Source of the DNA: Erysipelothrix sp.
GTDB taxonomy: Bacteria; Bacillota_I; Bacilli_A; Erysipelotrichales; Erysipelotrichaceae
DNA: 47,259 nt
Direction of reading: 5' to 3'
Assembly: GCA_012728555.1 (NCBI GenBank)
Contig: JAAYEW010000045.1
Coordinates: 1 to 47,259 of the forward strand
Part shown: positions 39,594 through 47,259 of the stretch, in pieces
How positions within the stretch are numbered: the stretch's first letter is position 1
Layout of the letters: the number at the start of each line of letters is the position of its first letter
The notes under the pieces: generated by a model
The model's input: only the letters and a program-made list of their open reading frames with translations
Database searches by the model: none
What the model was told of the DNA's origin: nothing
Made by a program: the position numbers and the translations under genes

Positions 39594-40133
39594 ATGTATC
39601 AAGAAATTGCTAAAGAAAGAATGGATAAAGCAATCAAAAATTTAGAAAGTGATTTGCTTGTTCTTCGTACTGGGAGAGCTAACCCTAACATGATTTCAAA
39701 TGTCATGATAGATTATTATGGAGAAATGACTCCGATTAATCAATTAGCTCAAATATCTGTTGTAGAAGGTCGTCAACTTGTCGTTAAACTTTATGATCCT
39801 TCACAATTAAGAAATGTAGAAAAGGCGATTAATGCTGCTAATTTGGGTTTAAATGCTCAAAATGATGGAACGGTAGTTCGTATGCTTGTACCTGCATTGA
39901 CTGGTGAAACGAGAAAGCAATTGGCGAAAGAAGTTAGCAAGTTTGCTGAAGAAGCAAAAGTAGCAATCCGTAATATTCGTCGTGATGTTAACGAAGATGT
40001 TAAGAAAGATGAAGAGTTTTCTGAAGATGTTGAAAGACGTGAGTTAGAAAAAATCCAAAAGACAACGGATGAATATATTAAGAAAGTAGATTTGATTTCT
40101 GAAGAAAAAGTCGCAGAAATCATGACAGTCTAG
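39594..40133 (+). CDS. frr: Ribosome recycling factor
   Basis: LRTGRANPNMISNVMIDYYGEMTPINQLAQISVVEGRQLVV... Confidence 0.97.
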   Translation: MYQEIAKERMDKAIKNLESDLLVLRTGRANPNMISNVMIDYYGEMTPINQLAQISVVEGRQLVVKLYDPSQLRNVEKAINAANLGLNAQNDGTVVRMLVPALTGETRKQLAKEVSKFAEEAKVAIRNIRRDVNEDVKKDEEFSEDVERRELEKIQKTTDEYIKKVDLISEEKVAEIMTV

Positions 40134-40135
40134 AC

Positions 40136-40837
40136 ATGTTGGACACGCTCAATCATGTTGCCATCATCATGGATGGTAATGGACGTTGGGCAAAATCACA
40201 AAATAAGAAAAGAACTTTTGGTCACTACCATGGTGCTAACAATGTTCGTGACATTGCACTTCATGCCAATGAATTAGGCATCAAAGTACTCACTCTTTAT
40301 GCTTTTTCGACTGAGAATTGGAAGCGACCACTTGAAGAAGTTGAATATTTGATGAAATTGCCTGCTGTATTTTTTGATCGATTTATGGATGAGCTCATGC
40401 AAAACCAAATTAAGGTTGAATGCATTGGGCATTTTCATCGTTTGGCACCACAAACTCGTAAGGTTTTACAAAGAGCTATCGAACAGTCTAAAAATAACAC
40501 AAAGATGAAGCTTGTTTTTGCGATGGATTATGGATCGCGAGATGAAATTGTGGAAGCAATGAAAAAATACGCAGAGGATGTAAAGAATGGCAAAGAAAAT
40601 AATTTAGTGGAAGCAGATGTTGCAAAGTATTTGATGACTAGCGATTATGGAGATGTTGATTTATTAATTCGGACGAGTAATGAAAAACGAATTTCAAATT
40701 TTCTATTATGGCAAATAGCTTATGCTGAATTAATTTTCGTTGATAAACCTTGGCCTTTATTCACATCTCAAGATTTAGATACTTGTATTTTAGAATATAC
40801 TCAACGTGACCGTCGGTTTGGGGGACTTAAAAAATGA
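40136..40837 (+). CDS. uppS: Isoprenyl transferase (UppS family)
   Basis: NHVAIIMDGNGRWAKSQNKKRTFGHYHGANNVRDI; LTLYAFSTENWKRP; LIRTSNEKRISNFLLWQIAYAEL. Confidence 0.96.
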   Translation: MLDTLNHVAIIMDGNGRWAKSQNKKRTFGHYHGANNVRDIALHANELGIKVLTLYAFSTENWKRPLEEVEYLMKLPAVFFDRFMDELMQNQIKVECIGHFHRLAPQTRKVLQRAIEQSKNNTKMKLVFAMDYGSRDEIVEAMKKYAEDVKNGKENNLVEADVAKYLMTSDYGDVDLLIRTSNEKRISNFLLWQIAYAELIFVDKPWPLFTSQDLDTCILEYTQRDRRFGGLKK

Positions 40838-41613
40838 AGCAACGAACGATTACTGGAATTATTTTAGCAATTATTGCCGCATTAGGAATTTTGATTGATA
40901 TCAGTATTTTTAAAGCGCTCCTATATATTATAGTTGCGATTGCATGTCATGAAATCTATCATCTTAAAGAGAATAACTATTCGATTATAACTCCTATTCT
41001 GATGTTTCTAATGGTTTTTGTATCGACTTTTGTGGATAGTGGTTATATGATTATTGCTATTTCAATCTATTTCATTTTAATGGTACTGATTTCTTTAATT
41101 GATGAGCGCTTAACACTCAATGATGTTACTCAAAATTTTACTTTTGGTATTCTTTTGGCGTATGCACTTAAAGGAGCAATTGGCATTTATGGTTCTGCCG
41201 GACGATGGGCAATTGTTTGGATATTTGTTGCTAACTTTGCAACGGATATCGGCGCATATTATGTTGGATCACTCATTGGTAAACATAAATTAATAGAGCG
41301 AATTTCACCTAAAAAGACTATCGAAGGAGCAATCGGCGGGTGGTTATCAGGGTTTGTATTTGGTACTGGTTTTGGTTATTTCGTTTTGTCACAGTATCTG
41401 AGTATGCCTTTTATTGTTTGGAGTTCTGCTTTAATTCCTGTTACTGCACAAATGGGGGATTTGTTTTTCTCAATGATTAAGCGAAAATACAATATCAAGG
41501 ATTTTGGTCGGATATTCCCTGGACATGGGGGGGTGCTCGATCGCATAGACTCTATTATCTTTTCTTTGTTTGCGATTCAAACGTTAATTACAATTTGGAG
41601 TTTATTGCAATGA
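40834..41613 (+). CDS. cdsA: Phosphatidate cytidylyltransferase
   Basis: GKHKLIERISPKKTIEGAIGG...; FGRIFPGHGGVLDRIDSI CdsA signature. Confidence 0.95.
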   Translation: MKQRTITGIILAIIAALGILIDISIFKALLYIIVAIACHEIYHLKENNYSIITPILMFLMVFVSTFVDSGYMIIAISIYFILMVLISLIDERLTLNDVTQNFTFGILLAYALKGAIGIYGSAGRWAIVWIFVANFATDIGAYYVGSLIGKHKLIERISPKKTIEGAIGGWLSGFVFGTGFGYFVLSQYLSMPFIVWSSALIPVTAQMGDLFFSMIKRKYNIKDFGRIFPGHGGVLDRIDSIIFSLFAIQTLITIWSLLQ

Positions 41614-42767
41614 AAGAGATTTTTCTTTTAGGAGCATCTGGATCTATTGGACAACAAACAATTGATGTGATTGAAGCTAATCCACATCTTTTTACTTTGA
41701 AGGGAATAACTGTTGGAAACAACACGTCGATCATTGATGAGGTTATTAACAAACATAAACTTCATTCGGTTTATCTTATTGACAATAATAAGAAACGAGA
41801 GTTTCAATTGAAATATCCTGATATTTCTTTCTATAGTAGTGAGAATTCATTGGTCGAGGTTTTAGAAAAGACACCATGCAATTGGGTTGTTAGTAGTTTA
41901 AGTGGATTTAGTGGTTTTGAAGTGACAATCAAAGCAATTGAAATGGGTAAAAATATTGCTTTAGCCAATAAGGAAATATTGGTTGCTGGTGGCGAATTTG
42001 TAATGGAACTAGTCAAGAAACATAAAGTCCAACTGACACCAATTGATAGTGAACATTCTGCGATATATCAAGCATTATCTTCTCATTCTGTTGAAGAGGT
42101 TGATCATATAATAATCACTGCATCCGGTGGTAGTTTTCGGGATTTGTCTAGGGAAGATTTGAAACATGTTACACTTCAAGATGCTTTAAAACATCCTAAT
42201 TGGTCGATGGGTAGTAAGATTACAATTGATTCTGCAACAATGATGAATAAAGCATTTGAGGTCATTGAGGCTCATCATTTGTATGGTTTGGAGTATAATC
42301 AAATAAAAGTTTTAATTAGTCCAAATTCAATCGTACATGGTCTTGTTGTCTTTAAAGATACTTCGATTGTGTCACAATGGGCTACCTCAGACATGAGACT
42401 TCCTATTTTATATGCGTTGAGTGATCAACGTCACTTGAGTTTAGAGATTGAACCTTTAGACTTATCTAAGGGCTTGTCAATTGATTTGATACCGTTAGAT
42501 TTAGATCGTTATCCTGTTTTTAAGGTTGCTTTAAGGATGATGAGTTTAAATAAAGATGCATGTTGTGTTATGAATGCAATTAATGAGGTTGGTGTTCAGT
42601 TGTTTTTAAATGAGAAAATTAGTTTCTTACAGTTAGAACAAATGATTACTGATTTATGCATGAGCTATATTCCTGAACAGTTAGTCGATGTTAATGATGT
42701 CTTTAAGGCAAATGAAAAAGGAGAGGCTCTTGCTAGAAATTATGTGAGGGAACACTATGGAATTTAG
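41610..42767 (+). CDS. dxr: 1-deoxy-D-xylulose 5-phosphate reductoisomerase
   Basis: MKEIFLLGASGSIGQQTIDVIE; NKEILVAGGEF; PIDSEHSAIYQAL; NWSMGSKITIDSATMMNKAFEVIEAHHLYG. Confidence 0.97.
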   Translation: MKEIFLLGASGSIGQQTIDVIEANPHLFTLKGITVGNNTSIIDEVINKHKLHSVYLIDNNKKREFQLKYPDISFYSSENSLVEVLEKTPCNWVVSSLSGFSGFEVTIKAIEMGKNIALANKEILVAGGEFVMELVKKHKVQLTPIDSEHSAIYQALSSHSVEEVDHIIITASGGSFRDLSREDLKHVTLQDALKHPNWSMGSKITIDSATMMNKAFEVIEAHHLYGLEYNQIKVLISPNSIVHGLVVFKDTSIVSQWATSDMRLPILYALSDQRHLSLEIEPLDLSKGLSIDLIPLDLDRYPVFKVALRMMSLNKDACCVMNAINEVGVQLFLNEKISFLQLEQMITDLCMSYIPEQLVDVNDVFKANEKGEALARNYVREHYGI

Positions 42768-43815
42768 TGGAATATTAGTATTTATTGTAGCAATATCATT
42801 ATTGGTGGCTATTCACGAATTGGGACATTTAATAGTTGCTAAGATATTTAATGTGTATTGTCATGAGTTTGCGATTGGATTTGGTCCTAAGTTATTTTCA
42901 AAAGTTGGTAAAGAAACGACCTATTCACTGCGTGCTGTTCCGCTTGGAGGATTTGTTGCGATGGCTGGAGAAGGCGAGACACATGAAGGAATGCCTGAAG
43001 ATATTCCTTTAGAGCGAACTGTCAAGGGAATTCATCCATTCAAACGGATTCTTATCATGCTAGCAGGTATTTTTATGAATATCGTTTTATTTATTGTTTT
43101 ACTGATGATAATTGTTGGTGTTCAAGGTGTGGTTGATGCTGAGAATACGACGAGTACTGTGGGTGGTGTGATGGAGGGATATCCTGCTCAAAAAGCCGGG
43201 GTCTTAGCGAATGATGAAGTTGTTGCGGTTATTATAAATGAAAAAAGAATTGATGTGTCTTCGTTAAATGAGATTAATGAAGCGATTGGTAATTCTTCGA
43301 AAAGCTATACTTATGTTGTGAATCGTAACAATGAAGAACTTATGTTTGATATAACTCCTCAATATGATAGTTCATCCGATCGTTATTTAGCGGGGATTCA
43401 ATTTATAGCGCCTGTTAAAAAGGTTGGTTTTTTTGAAAATCTGCAGTTCACTTTAGCATTTGGTTGGCAATACTTTGTGGCTGTTTTGTTTGCTATTTTG
43501 AATTTATTTAGAGGTCAAGGGCTTGATAATATTGGTGGCCCAATTGCGATCATGTCGATGAGTAATGAAGTTGCTAATCAAGGAATTCTTTCTATCATGG
43601 GTTTTATTGCTCAATTATCAATGAGTTTAGCTGTATTTAACTTAATTCCGATTCCTGCTTTGGATGGGGGTAGAGTGCTGTTGACTCTTCCTGAATTGTT
43701 AACAGGAAAGCCTTTAAATAAAAAGACAGAAGAATCGCTGATAATGGGGAGCTATATTCTTCTGTTGGTGTTTATTGCATTTATTATGGTTGTGGATGTT
43801 AGAAAATTCTTCTAA
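42757..43815 (+). CDS. rseP: Site-2 intramembrane metalloprotease RseP/RasP
   Basis: AIHELGHLIVAKIF (HExxH), PDZ-like region, NLIPIPALDGGRVLL. Confidence 0.95.
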   Translation: MEFSGILVFIVAISLLVAIHELGHLIVAKIFNVYCHEFAIGFGPKLFSKVGKETTYSLRAVPLGGFVAMAGEGETHEGMPEDIPLERTVKGIHPFKRILIMLAGIFMNIVLFIVLLMIIVGVQGVVDAENTTSTVGGVMEGYPAQKAGVLANDEVVAVIINEKRIDVSSLNEINEAIGNSSKSYTYVVNRNNEELMFDITPQYDSSSDRYLAGIQFIAPVKKVGFFENLQFTLAFGWQYFVAVLFAILNLFRGQGLDNIGGPIAIMSMSNEVANQGILSIMGFIAQLSMSLAVFNLIPIPALDGGRVLLTLPELLTGKPLNKKTEESLIMGSYILLLVFIAFIMVVDVRKFF

Positions 43816-43826
43816 CATCTTTTTTT
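43795..43826. terminator. Intrinsic terminator between convergent rseP and hemolysin III-like gene
   Basis: GATGTTAGAA-AATTC-TTCTAACATC (43795-43804/43810-43819) followed by a T run. Confidence 0.75.
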
Positions 43827-44529
43827 ATAGAACAAAGATAATTGCAATCAAATGACTAATGGATGCTCCAATAATGAACAGATGCCAAATAAAGTGATAC
43901 CATGCTTTACTTTTTTGACTATAGAAGTAGACTCCAATTGAATAGAGAAGGCCACCAAAGACAATTAGAATTAAGAATAACCAGTTGTTCATTTTAATTA
44001 GATTTGGAATTAATAATACTGCTGACCATCCCATTACTAGGTAAAGGGTGGTAGAAGCCATTGGTTTACTCTTTTTTGATAGGGACTTAAAGAGAATGCC
44101 AATGATTACAAATATCCATTGGACGATAAGAATTCCGTATCCAAGGGGAGTTTGAATATTGGTGAGAATAATTGGTGTGAATGATCCAGCGATAGCTATA
44201 AAGATAGCACTGTGATCAATTTTTCTTAAAACTCTTTTTTGGACTGAATCAAAACTCATAGAGTGATATAGACTACTTGATAAAAACATTATTAAAATAC
44301 TGATGATGTAAATTGAATTGCCAATAGATTGTAAAAGTCCGCCTTTTGTATATCCGTATACCGAACAAAAGGGTAAAGCAATTAATAGTAAACCTGCCAT
44401 GACTCCGTGACTTACTGAATTGCCTACTTCTTCACCAAAGCTGAGTTTAAAAATATTCCCTATTTGAATTGGATATTTGCTATTTGCCTTATCATTTTGA
44501 CTAACATTTTGATGAAACTTTTTTTCCAT
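43825..44529 (-). CDS. Hemolysin III/PAQR family membrane protein
   Basis: GNSVSHGVMAGLLLIALPF; SSLYHSMSFDSVQKRVLRKIDHSAIFIAIAGSFTPI; WYHFIWHLFIIGASISH. Confidence 0.93.
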   Translation of the reverse strand: MEKKFHQNVSQNDKANSKYPIQIGNIFKLSFGEEVGNSVSHGVMAGLLLIALPFCSVYGYTKGGLLQSIGNSIYIISILIMFLSSSLYHSMSFDSVQKRVLRKIDHSAIFIAIAGSFTPIILTNIQTPLGYGILIVQWIFVIIGILFKSLSKKSKPMASTTLYLVMGWSAVLLIPNLIKMNNWLFLILIVFGGLLYSIGVYFYSQKSKAWYHFIWHLFIIGASISHLIAIIFVL

Positions 44530-44636
44530 AAGTGATACCTCTTCTTTATTATAGCATTTCATCTCATTGATGACATGGTTTATCTTCGTGGCTTTTTGTG
44601 TTATTATATCAATGAAATTTGTTAGAAAGGAATGTT

Positions 44637-45620
44637 ATGAAGATTAAGCAATTAGTAAGGGTTCTTTTGAGTTTAATTGTGAGCATCTCGGTGCTATTCT
44701 TTATTCTGATTAAGACAAATTTTATTCATTTTCCAAAGGAGCATGCACCTCAAATTGATGAACCACTAAGTACTATTGTTGTGAGTGTCAAAGATTACAA
44801 AGTGTATAACTTTAAAGATGTTCCGTTTCGTTTTATTCTTGCGAATATCAACTTGGTAAATAATAAACCAATTGAGTTTGAATTGTCTCGTTTCATGACT
44901 AGTGAACAAGTACGATTGGACAAAATTGACAATTATAAAAGTGAGATATCAGCTAAAGGTTACGACCTGAGTAAACAAAACGTAACAAACATCCTAACTT
45001 CCAGCGAAAATTCAGTAAGTGCTACTATTCTGATTCCAATTAAGAATAATCATTTAAATGAGATTAGTGTTTATGTTGCGGGGGTTGAACCTTCCCAACT
45101 CATTTTCAATTTAAACTGGCCTTATGGAAAGTCTTCTGATTTAGGTAAAGATGTAGTGTTGAGTTCTCCAGTTCTTGAGAATAATGATCCTGATGAAGTG
45201 ATAGAGACAGATGTTAGTGGCCCTGATCAAACGATTAGTAACACCATTACGCTATCAGCTGCTATGGAAATTGATCCTTCACTAATTTCCATTGTTGATG
45301 AGAAAAAAGAAGTACATCGTGTTAATTTCAAATTAACATCACGTGCTTATGTCGTCAATGTCAATGTGGATTATGTAAATGAAGTTGTCATGAGTGCGGC
45401 TCGTTTGAATTTTGAGAAAACTCAAGAGTTGGTTTTTGCTTTGGGACCAGAATATGCAATTGATGGTAAACGCAATGTGTTAATGCGACCTATGACACAA
45501 GGAGATGGTTACCTAATTTTCATTGTGGATGATTCCAATCTGAACCCACTAAATCAACCTTATAAAATTGAAGTACGGATGAATAATCAGGTAAGTTGGA
45601 TTGAATTATTAATTAAATAA
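44637..45620 (+). CDS. Membrane-anchored/secreted hypothetical protein (paralogue A)
   Basis: MKIKQLVRVLLSLIVSISVLFFILIKTNF N-terminal anchor; RBS AGAAAGGAATG; no recognised domain. Confidence 0.8.
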   Translation: MKIKQLVRVLLSLIVSISVLFFILIKTNFIHFPKEHAPQIDEPLSTIVVSVKDYKVYNFKDVPFRFILANINLVNNKPIEFELSRFMTSEQVRLDKIDNYKSEISAKGYDLSKQNVTNILTSSENSVSATILIPIKNNHLNEISVYVAGVEPSQLIFNLNWPYGKSSDLGKDVVLSSPVLENNDPDEVIETDVSGPDQTISNTITLSAAMEIDPSLISIVDEKKEVHRVNFKLTSRAYVVNVNVDYVNEVVMSAARLNFEKTQELVFALGPEYAIDGKRNVLMRPMTQGDGYLIFIVDDSNLNPLNQPYKIEVRMNNQVSWIELLIK

Positions 45621-45636
45621 TGAAAGAGTGATAAAG

Positions 45637-46566
45637 ATGAGTACAAAGAAACTCTATGAAGGTATTTTGATTTTTCTTAGTATTGTTCTGTTAATTACTG
45701 CGGGTTTTAGTTTTTACAAAGTGATTGAATTAAATACTAAAAAGTCAGTAGTGATTGTTGAAGAAAAACCTAGTGTTACGATTGATGAATATAAATATTA
45801 TAAATTTGATAATTTGAGCTTTGGATTTATTGTTGCTACTGTTGAAGGTAAAGGTATCGTTGATTCTATTAGTATAGAAGATTCAATGACAAGTGAAAAC
45901 ACACGATATGGCTCTTTTGTATCTTTCTTAGATACGATGAGAGGTGTTGGATACAAATCTGACCATATTTCGAGTGTTAATGTTTTGAAAAACGGATTTA
46001 ATGAACTTTTTTTGGTAGTTACTGATCCTAATTTAAAAGAGTATGAGTTGTCTGTTAATAATGAGATTAAGTTAACGTTTGATCTGAGTAATCCGATATC
46101 AGATAAAACGATTTTTGGTTTTGTTGTCGATCCGGATGAAGAAAATGAACAGCCAAATAATAAACCACCCGTTGATAGTGGGGATCCTTCTACTCCGATT
46201 GATGTGAGAGAACACGAATCATTAAAGTTGGATAAATTAGTTGAGGTTAATTTAGGTTCTGTTTTTGTATTAGAAGGATCAAAGTATGTCGAAATGGGCT
46301 ATCCGTCAAATACTCGAGTTTTTGTTGTACCGGTGACCATTTTGAAACCAGGAACTGTTATTACAAGTGCTTCTTTAAAGCTGGTTGGATTGGATGCGAC
46401 ATTTACTGCGATTCCTGAAAAATTGAAATTGGAAACTTCTGGTAAATTGAATATATTAAACAATGGTGAACTTACTTCGGGTCTTTTGTTTTTCGAAATC
46501 AATGGTGCTGAGTACGAAGTTACTACGTTTAGTTACAATTTAGATTTTACGATAGAAGGAGAGTAA
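45637..46566 (+). CDS. Membrane-anchored/secreted hypothetical protein (paralogue B)
   Basis: N-terminal TM anchor; YKYYKFDNLSFGFIVATV...MTSENTRYGSFVSFLDTMRGVGY resembles the preceding protein's YKVYNFKDVPFRFILANI...MTSEQVRLDKIDNYKSEISAKGY. Start could alternatively be GTG 45628. Confidence 0.8.
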   Translation: MSTKKLYEGILIFLSIVLLITAGFSFYKVIELNTKKSVVIVEEKPSVTIDEYKYYKFDNLSFGFIVATVEGKGIVDSISIEDSMTSENTRYGSFVSFLDTMRGVGYKSDHISSVNVLKNGFNELFLVVTDPNLKEYELSVNNEIKLTFDLSNPISDKTIFGFVVDPDEENEQPNNKPPVDSGDPSTPIDVREHESLKLDKLVEVNLGSVFVLEGSKYVEMGYPSNTRVFVVPVTILKPGTVITSASLKLVGLDATFTAIPEKLKLETSGKLNILNNGELTSGLLFFEINGAEYEVTTFSYNLDFTIEGE

Positions 46567-46569
46567 TAA

Positions 46570-47259
46570 ATGAAAAGAGTTAAGAACAATAGTCTATTAA
46601 CACTTATCTGTTTTCTTGTTTTGACTTCAGTAGTTACTATCTTTGATAGAATTGGTGCTGTTGATATCGCTGATTGTCCAGTTGATCAATATTCTTTGGA
46701 GAGTATTTCGGTGAATAGTGTTACAAAACAAGCAGAGTACACAGTAGTGAAGTGTTATGCTACTTTTAATGAAGCTAATGCTGCTTTGAAAGCGCAAAGT
46801 GTTAATAACCCACATCTTGTTGTTAGACATCAAAACCATACGACACCAATGAAGATTATGGCACAGGCCAGTGGTTTTGCGATTGCTACTAAAGGTGGTA
46901 GCTCTGCGACCATGACTATCGATATCTTTAGAAATCAAGAATTGAGTACAACTGGAGATAATAATTGGACAACTTATACCGCAAATTATTCGAATGTTTA
47001 TAATGGATCGAAGCTTTACTATTTTGATTCAGTGATTAATAGTAAGGGAGTTTTAGTTCACCATGTTTCGATATCTGGTTATGAGGGATACGTAAGGGCA
47101 AGTGAAACAGATTTGCTACCGATGATTTATGTGGAAAATAAATTACCGTTTGTTTTGAAACGTGGTTCTACCACTCAATCGTATGTTAAAACAGATTTTA
47201 ATTCTTATAAGGTTTTAGATTCGGGGAAAGGGTACAATGAACTCTACTTTTTTTATCAA
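46570..47259 (+). CDS. Secreted surface protein, 5' part (3' truncated by window); possibly N-terminal region of a large cell-wall enzyme
   Basis: Open from ATG 46570 to window end (MKRVKNNSLLTLICFLVLTSVVTIFDRIGAVDIADCPVDQYSLESISVNSVTKQAEYTVVKCYATFNEANAAL...); signal peptide; SH3-like SISGYEGYVRASETDLLPM. Confidence 0.75.
   Translation, partial: MKRVKNNSLLTLICFLVLTSVVTIFDRIGAVDIADCPVDQYSLESISVNSVTKQAEYTVVKCYATFNEANAALKAQSVNNPHLVVRHQNHTTPMKIMAQASGFAIATKGGSSATMTIDIFRNQELSTTGDNNWTTYTANYSNVYNGSKLYYFDSVINSKGVLVHHVSISGYEGYVRASETDLLPMIYVENKLPFVLKRGSTTQSYVKTDFNSYKVLDSGKGYNELYFFYQ

Noticed and set aside
46627-46938. 103-aa minus-strand ORF at the window end
   Set aside because: Antisense to the better supported secreted-protein frame that begins at 46570 and runs off the window.
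1-47259. CRISPR arrays, tRNA/rRNA genes, IS elements
   Set aside because: No regularly spaced direct repeats, cloverleaf-like genes, rRNA conserved segments or transposase ORFs were seen; XerC here is the housekeeping copy by synteny.

Overview
A 47.3-kb chromosomal window from a low-GC Firmicute/Tenericute-like bacterium. It is mostly conserved housekeeping synteny: relA/spoT 3' part, a methionine ABC transporter locus, hisS-aspS, 6S RNA, asnA, rpsD | ezrA-nifS-like-thiI, ffh, rpsP-khpA-rimM-trmD-rplS-lepB-rbgA-rnhB-dprA-topA-trmFO-xerC, rpsB-tsf-pyrH-frr-uppS-cdsA-dxr-rseP. Accessory insertions: (i) a minus-strand DUF4011-type SF1 helicase/nuclease (1206 aa) plus a small unknown protein; (ii) a four-gene glycoside utilisation operon (GH1, GH36, GPH symporter, GH13) between ffh and rpsP; (iii) a DUF438/PAS gene between xerC and rpsB; (iv) a terminal cluster of two paralogous membrane-anchored unknown proteins followed by a secreted protein that runs off the window. 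The most striking observation is a promoter-driven 22-aa ORF with five Met codons (MKLNRTMMMMRMFNKQWGLLVG), followed by an intrinsic terminator, directly upstream of metNIQ. It looks like a methionine leader-peptide attenuator. The metN it would control carries an in-frame TAA exactly at the Walker A Ser/Thr position. No rRNA, tRNA or CRISPR array was recognised. All calls come from reading the sequence and recalling motifs; no searches were run.
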